DNA of 5,320 nucleotides from an uncultured Pseudomonadota bacterium (GTDB taxonomy: Bacteria; Bdellovibrionota_B; Oligoflexia; Oligoflexales; CAILAO01): contig CAILAO010000321.1 in NCBI GenBank assembly GCA_903832105.1, positions 1 through 5,320 of the forward strand, written 5' to 3'. The notes beneath the pieces are model-generated. The model had not been told where the DNA came from and made no database searches. It worked only from the letters and a program-made list of their open reading frames with translations. The position numbers were made by a program, and so were the translations under genes. Positions 5,065 to 5,320 of this stretch are shown here, one piece after another (the stretch's first letter is position 1; the number at the start of each line of letters is the position of its first letter).

Positions 5065-5320
5065 CTATTGACTCAAAACGTGATCGACAAACGTGCATCT
5101 TCCTCCATCACGCAAATAGACTTTATGCCGGATTCTTTTTGGGATGTAACGGCTGTCAGAGTTGGATTTCTGGTTACTATCATCATGATCGCCATCATCT
5201 TCCTGGTGAGAAACTTCCTCTTCTTTTTTCGCCGCTCTCTCGGCTTTCACCAGCGGATCTTTCTTTTTAAGGAGAAGATCAAGAGCAGCTTCGAGGACTT
5301 CTTCACTTGTCACGAGGTTC
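5065..5320 (-). pseudogene. Truncated HNH endonuclease gene, 5' end outside window
   Basis: The minus-strand frame is open to the right edge (reading N-L-V-T-S-E-E-V at the boundary), so a start lies beyond 5320; GTG at 5313 is only an internal possibility. Visible parts are a helical stretch (EEVLEAALDLLLKKKDP), a charged Asp/Glu/His-rich linker, and RYIPKRIRHKVYLRDGGRC followed by TFVD. The last block is the usual lead-in to the HNH nuclease motif in a family of small HNH proteins common in Bdellovibrio-like bacteria. In those it continues into the DH...N...H metal-binding core. Here it runs only HVLSQ and stops at 5067-5065, and none of the three minus-strand frames downstream (to about 4900) restores an HNH core. 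The catalytic part is therefore missing, most likely by deletion or rearrangement. The product, if made, should not cut DNA. Confidence 0.7.

Noticed and set aside
4805..5098. Minus-strand frame between the HNH relic and the lipoprotein as a gene or as the shifted HNH end
   Set aside because: It has no HNH motif, no ribosome site, and overlaps the clear lipoprotein start; it is a shadow frame.

Overview
The window looks like a bacterial chromosome segment of moderate GC from a Gram-negative organism: there are four probably exported proteins and one predicted lipoprotein, with strong Shine-Dalgarno sites. A member of the Bdellovibrionota (Bdellovibrio/Oligoflexia-like bacteria) is my best guess. 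It rests mainly on the HNH-nuclease remnant at the right edge, whose layout (charged linker, then a RYIP...RDGGRCTFVD block) recalls HNH proteins common in that group. This is an inference, not something the sequence proves.

Left two thirds (1-3580, plus strand): a run of five same-strand genes, four of them tied to extracytoplasmic thiol/disulfide chemistry. The first, already open at the left edge, encodes a large protein with three successive thioredoxin-like domains carrying CDSC, CDAKC and CLSC motifs. It is followed by a TlpA/ResA-like thioredoxin with a signal peptide (WCESC), a second secreted thioredoxin-fold protein (CGDC), and a small secreted protein whose C-terminal half resembles the N-terminal (alpha) domain of DsbD, with a CX6C pair. 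A 69-residue glycine-rich membrane protein with a Cys-Gly-Cys tail ends the run after a 100-base gap. Together they could form a periplasmic thiol relay or a redox/metal-delivery module, perhaps linked to cytochrome assembly. No membrane electron importer (DsbD/CcdA) is visible; if there is one it would lie left of the window or elsewhere.

Middle (3581-3726): a short gene-free junction. It holds a 9-bp tandem repeat directly after the small membrane gene and, on the minus strand, a stretch of about 30 codons resembling the last strands of a PAS domain, probably a relic.

Right third (3727-5320, minus strand): a predicted lipoprotein with a right-handed parallel beta-helix (pectate-lyase/tailspike-like) body, preceded by a strong ribosome binding site and an unusual pair of adjacent inverted repeats. 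Upstream of it lies an HNH endonuclease gene cut off just before its catalytic motif. The PAS-like and HNH relics on both sides of the lipoprotein gene suggest that this side of the window has been rearranged, while the thiol cluster looks intact.
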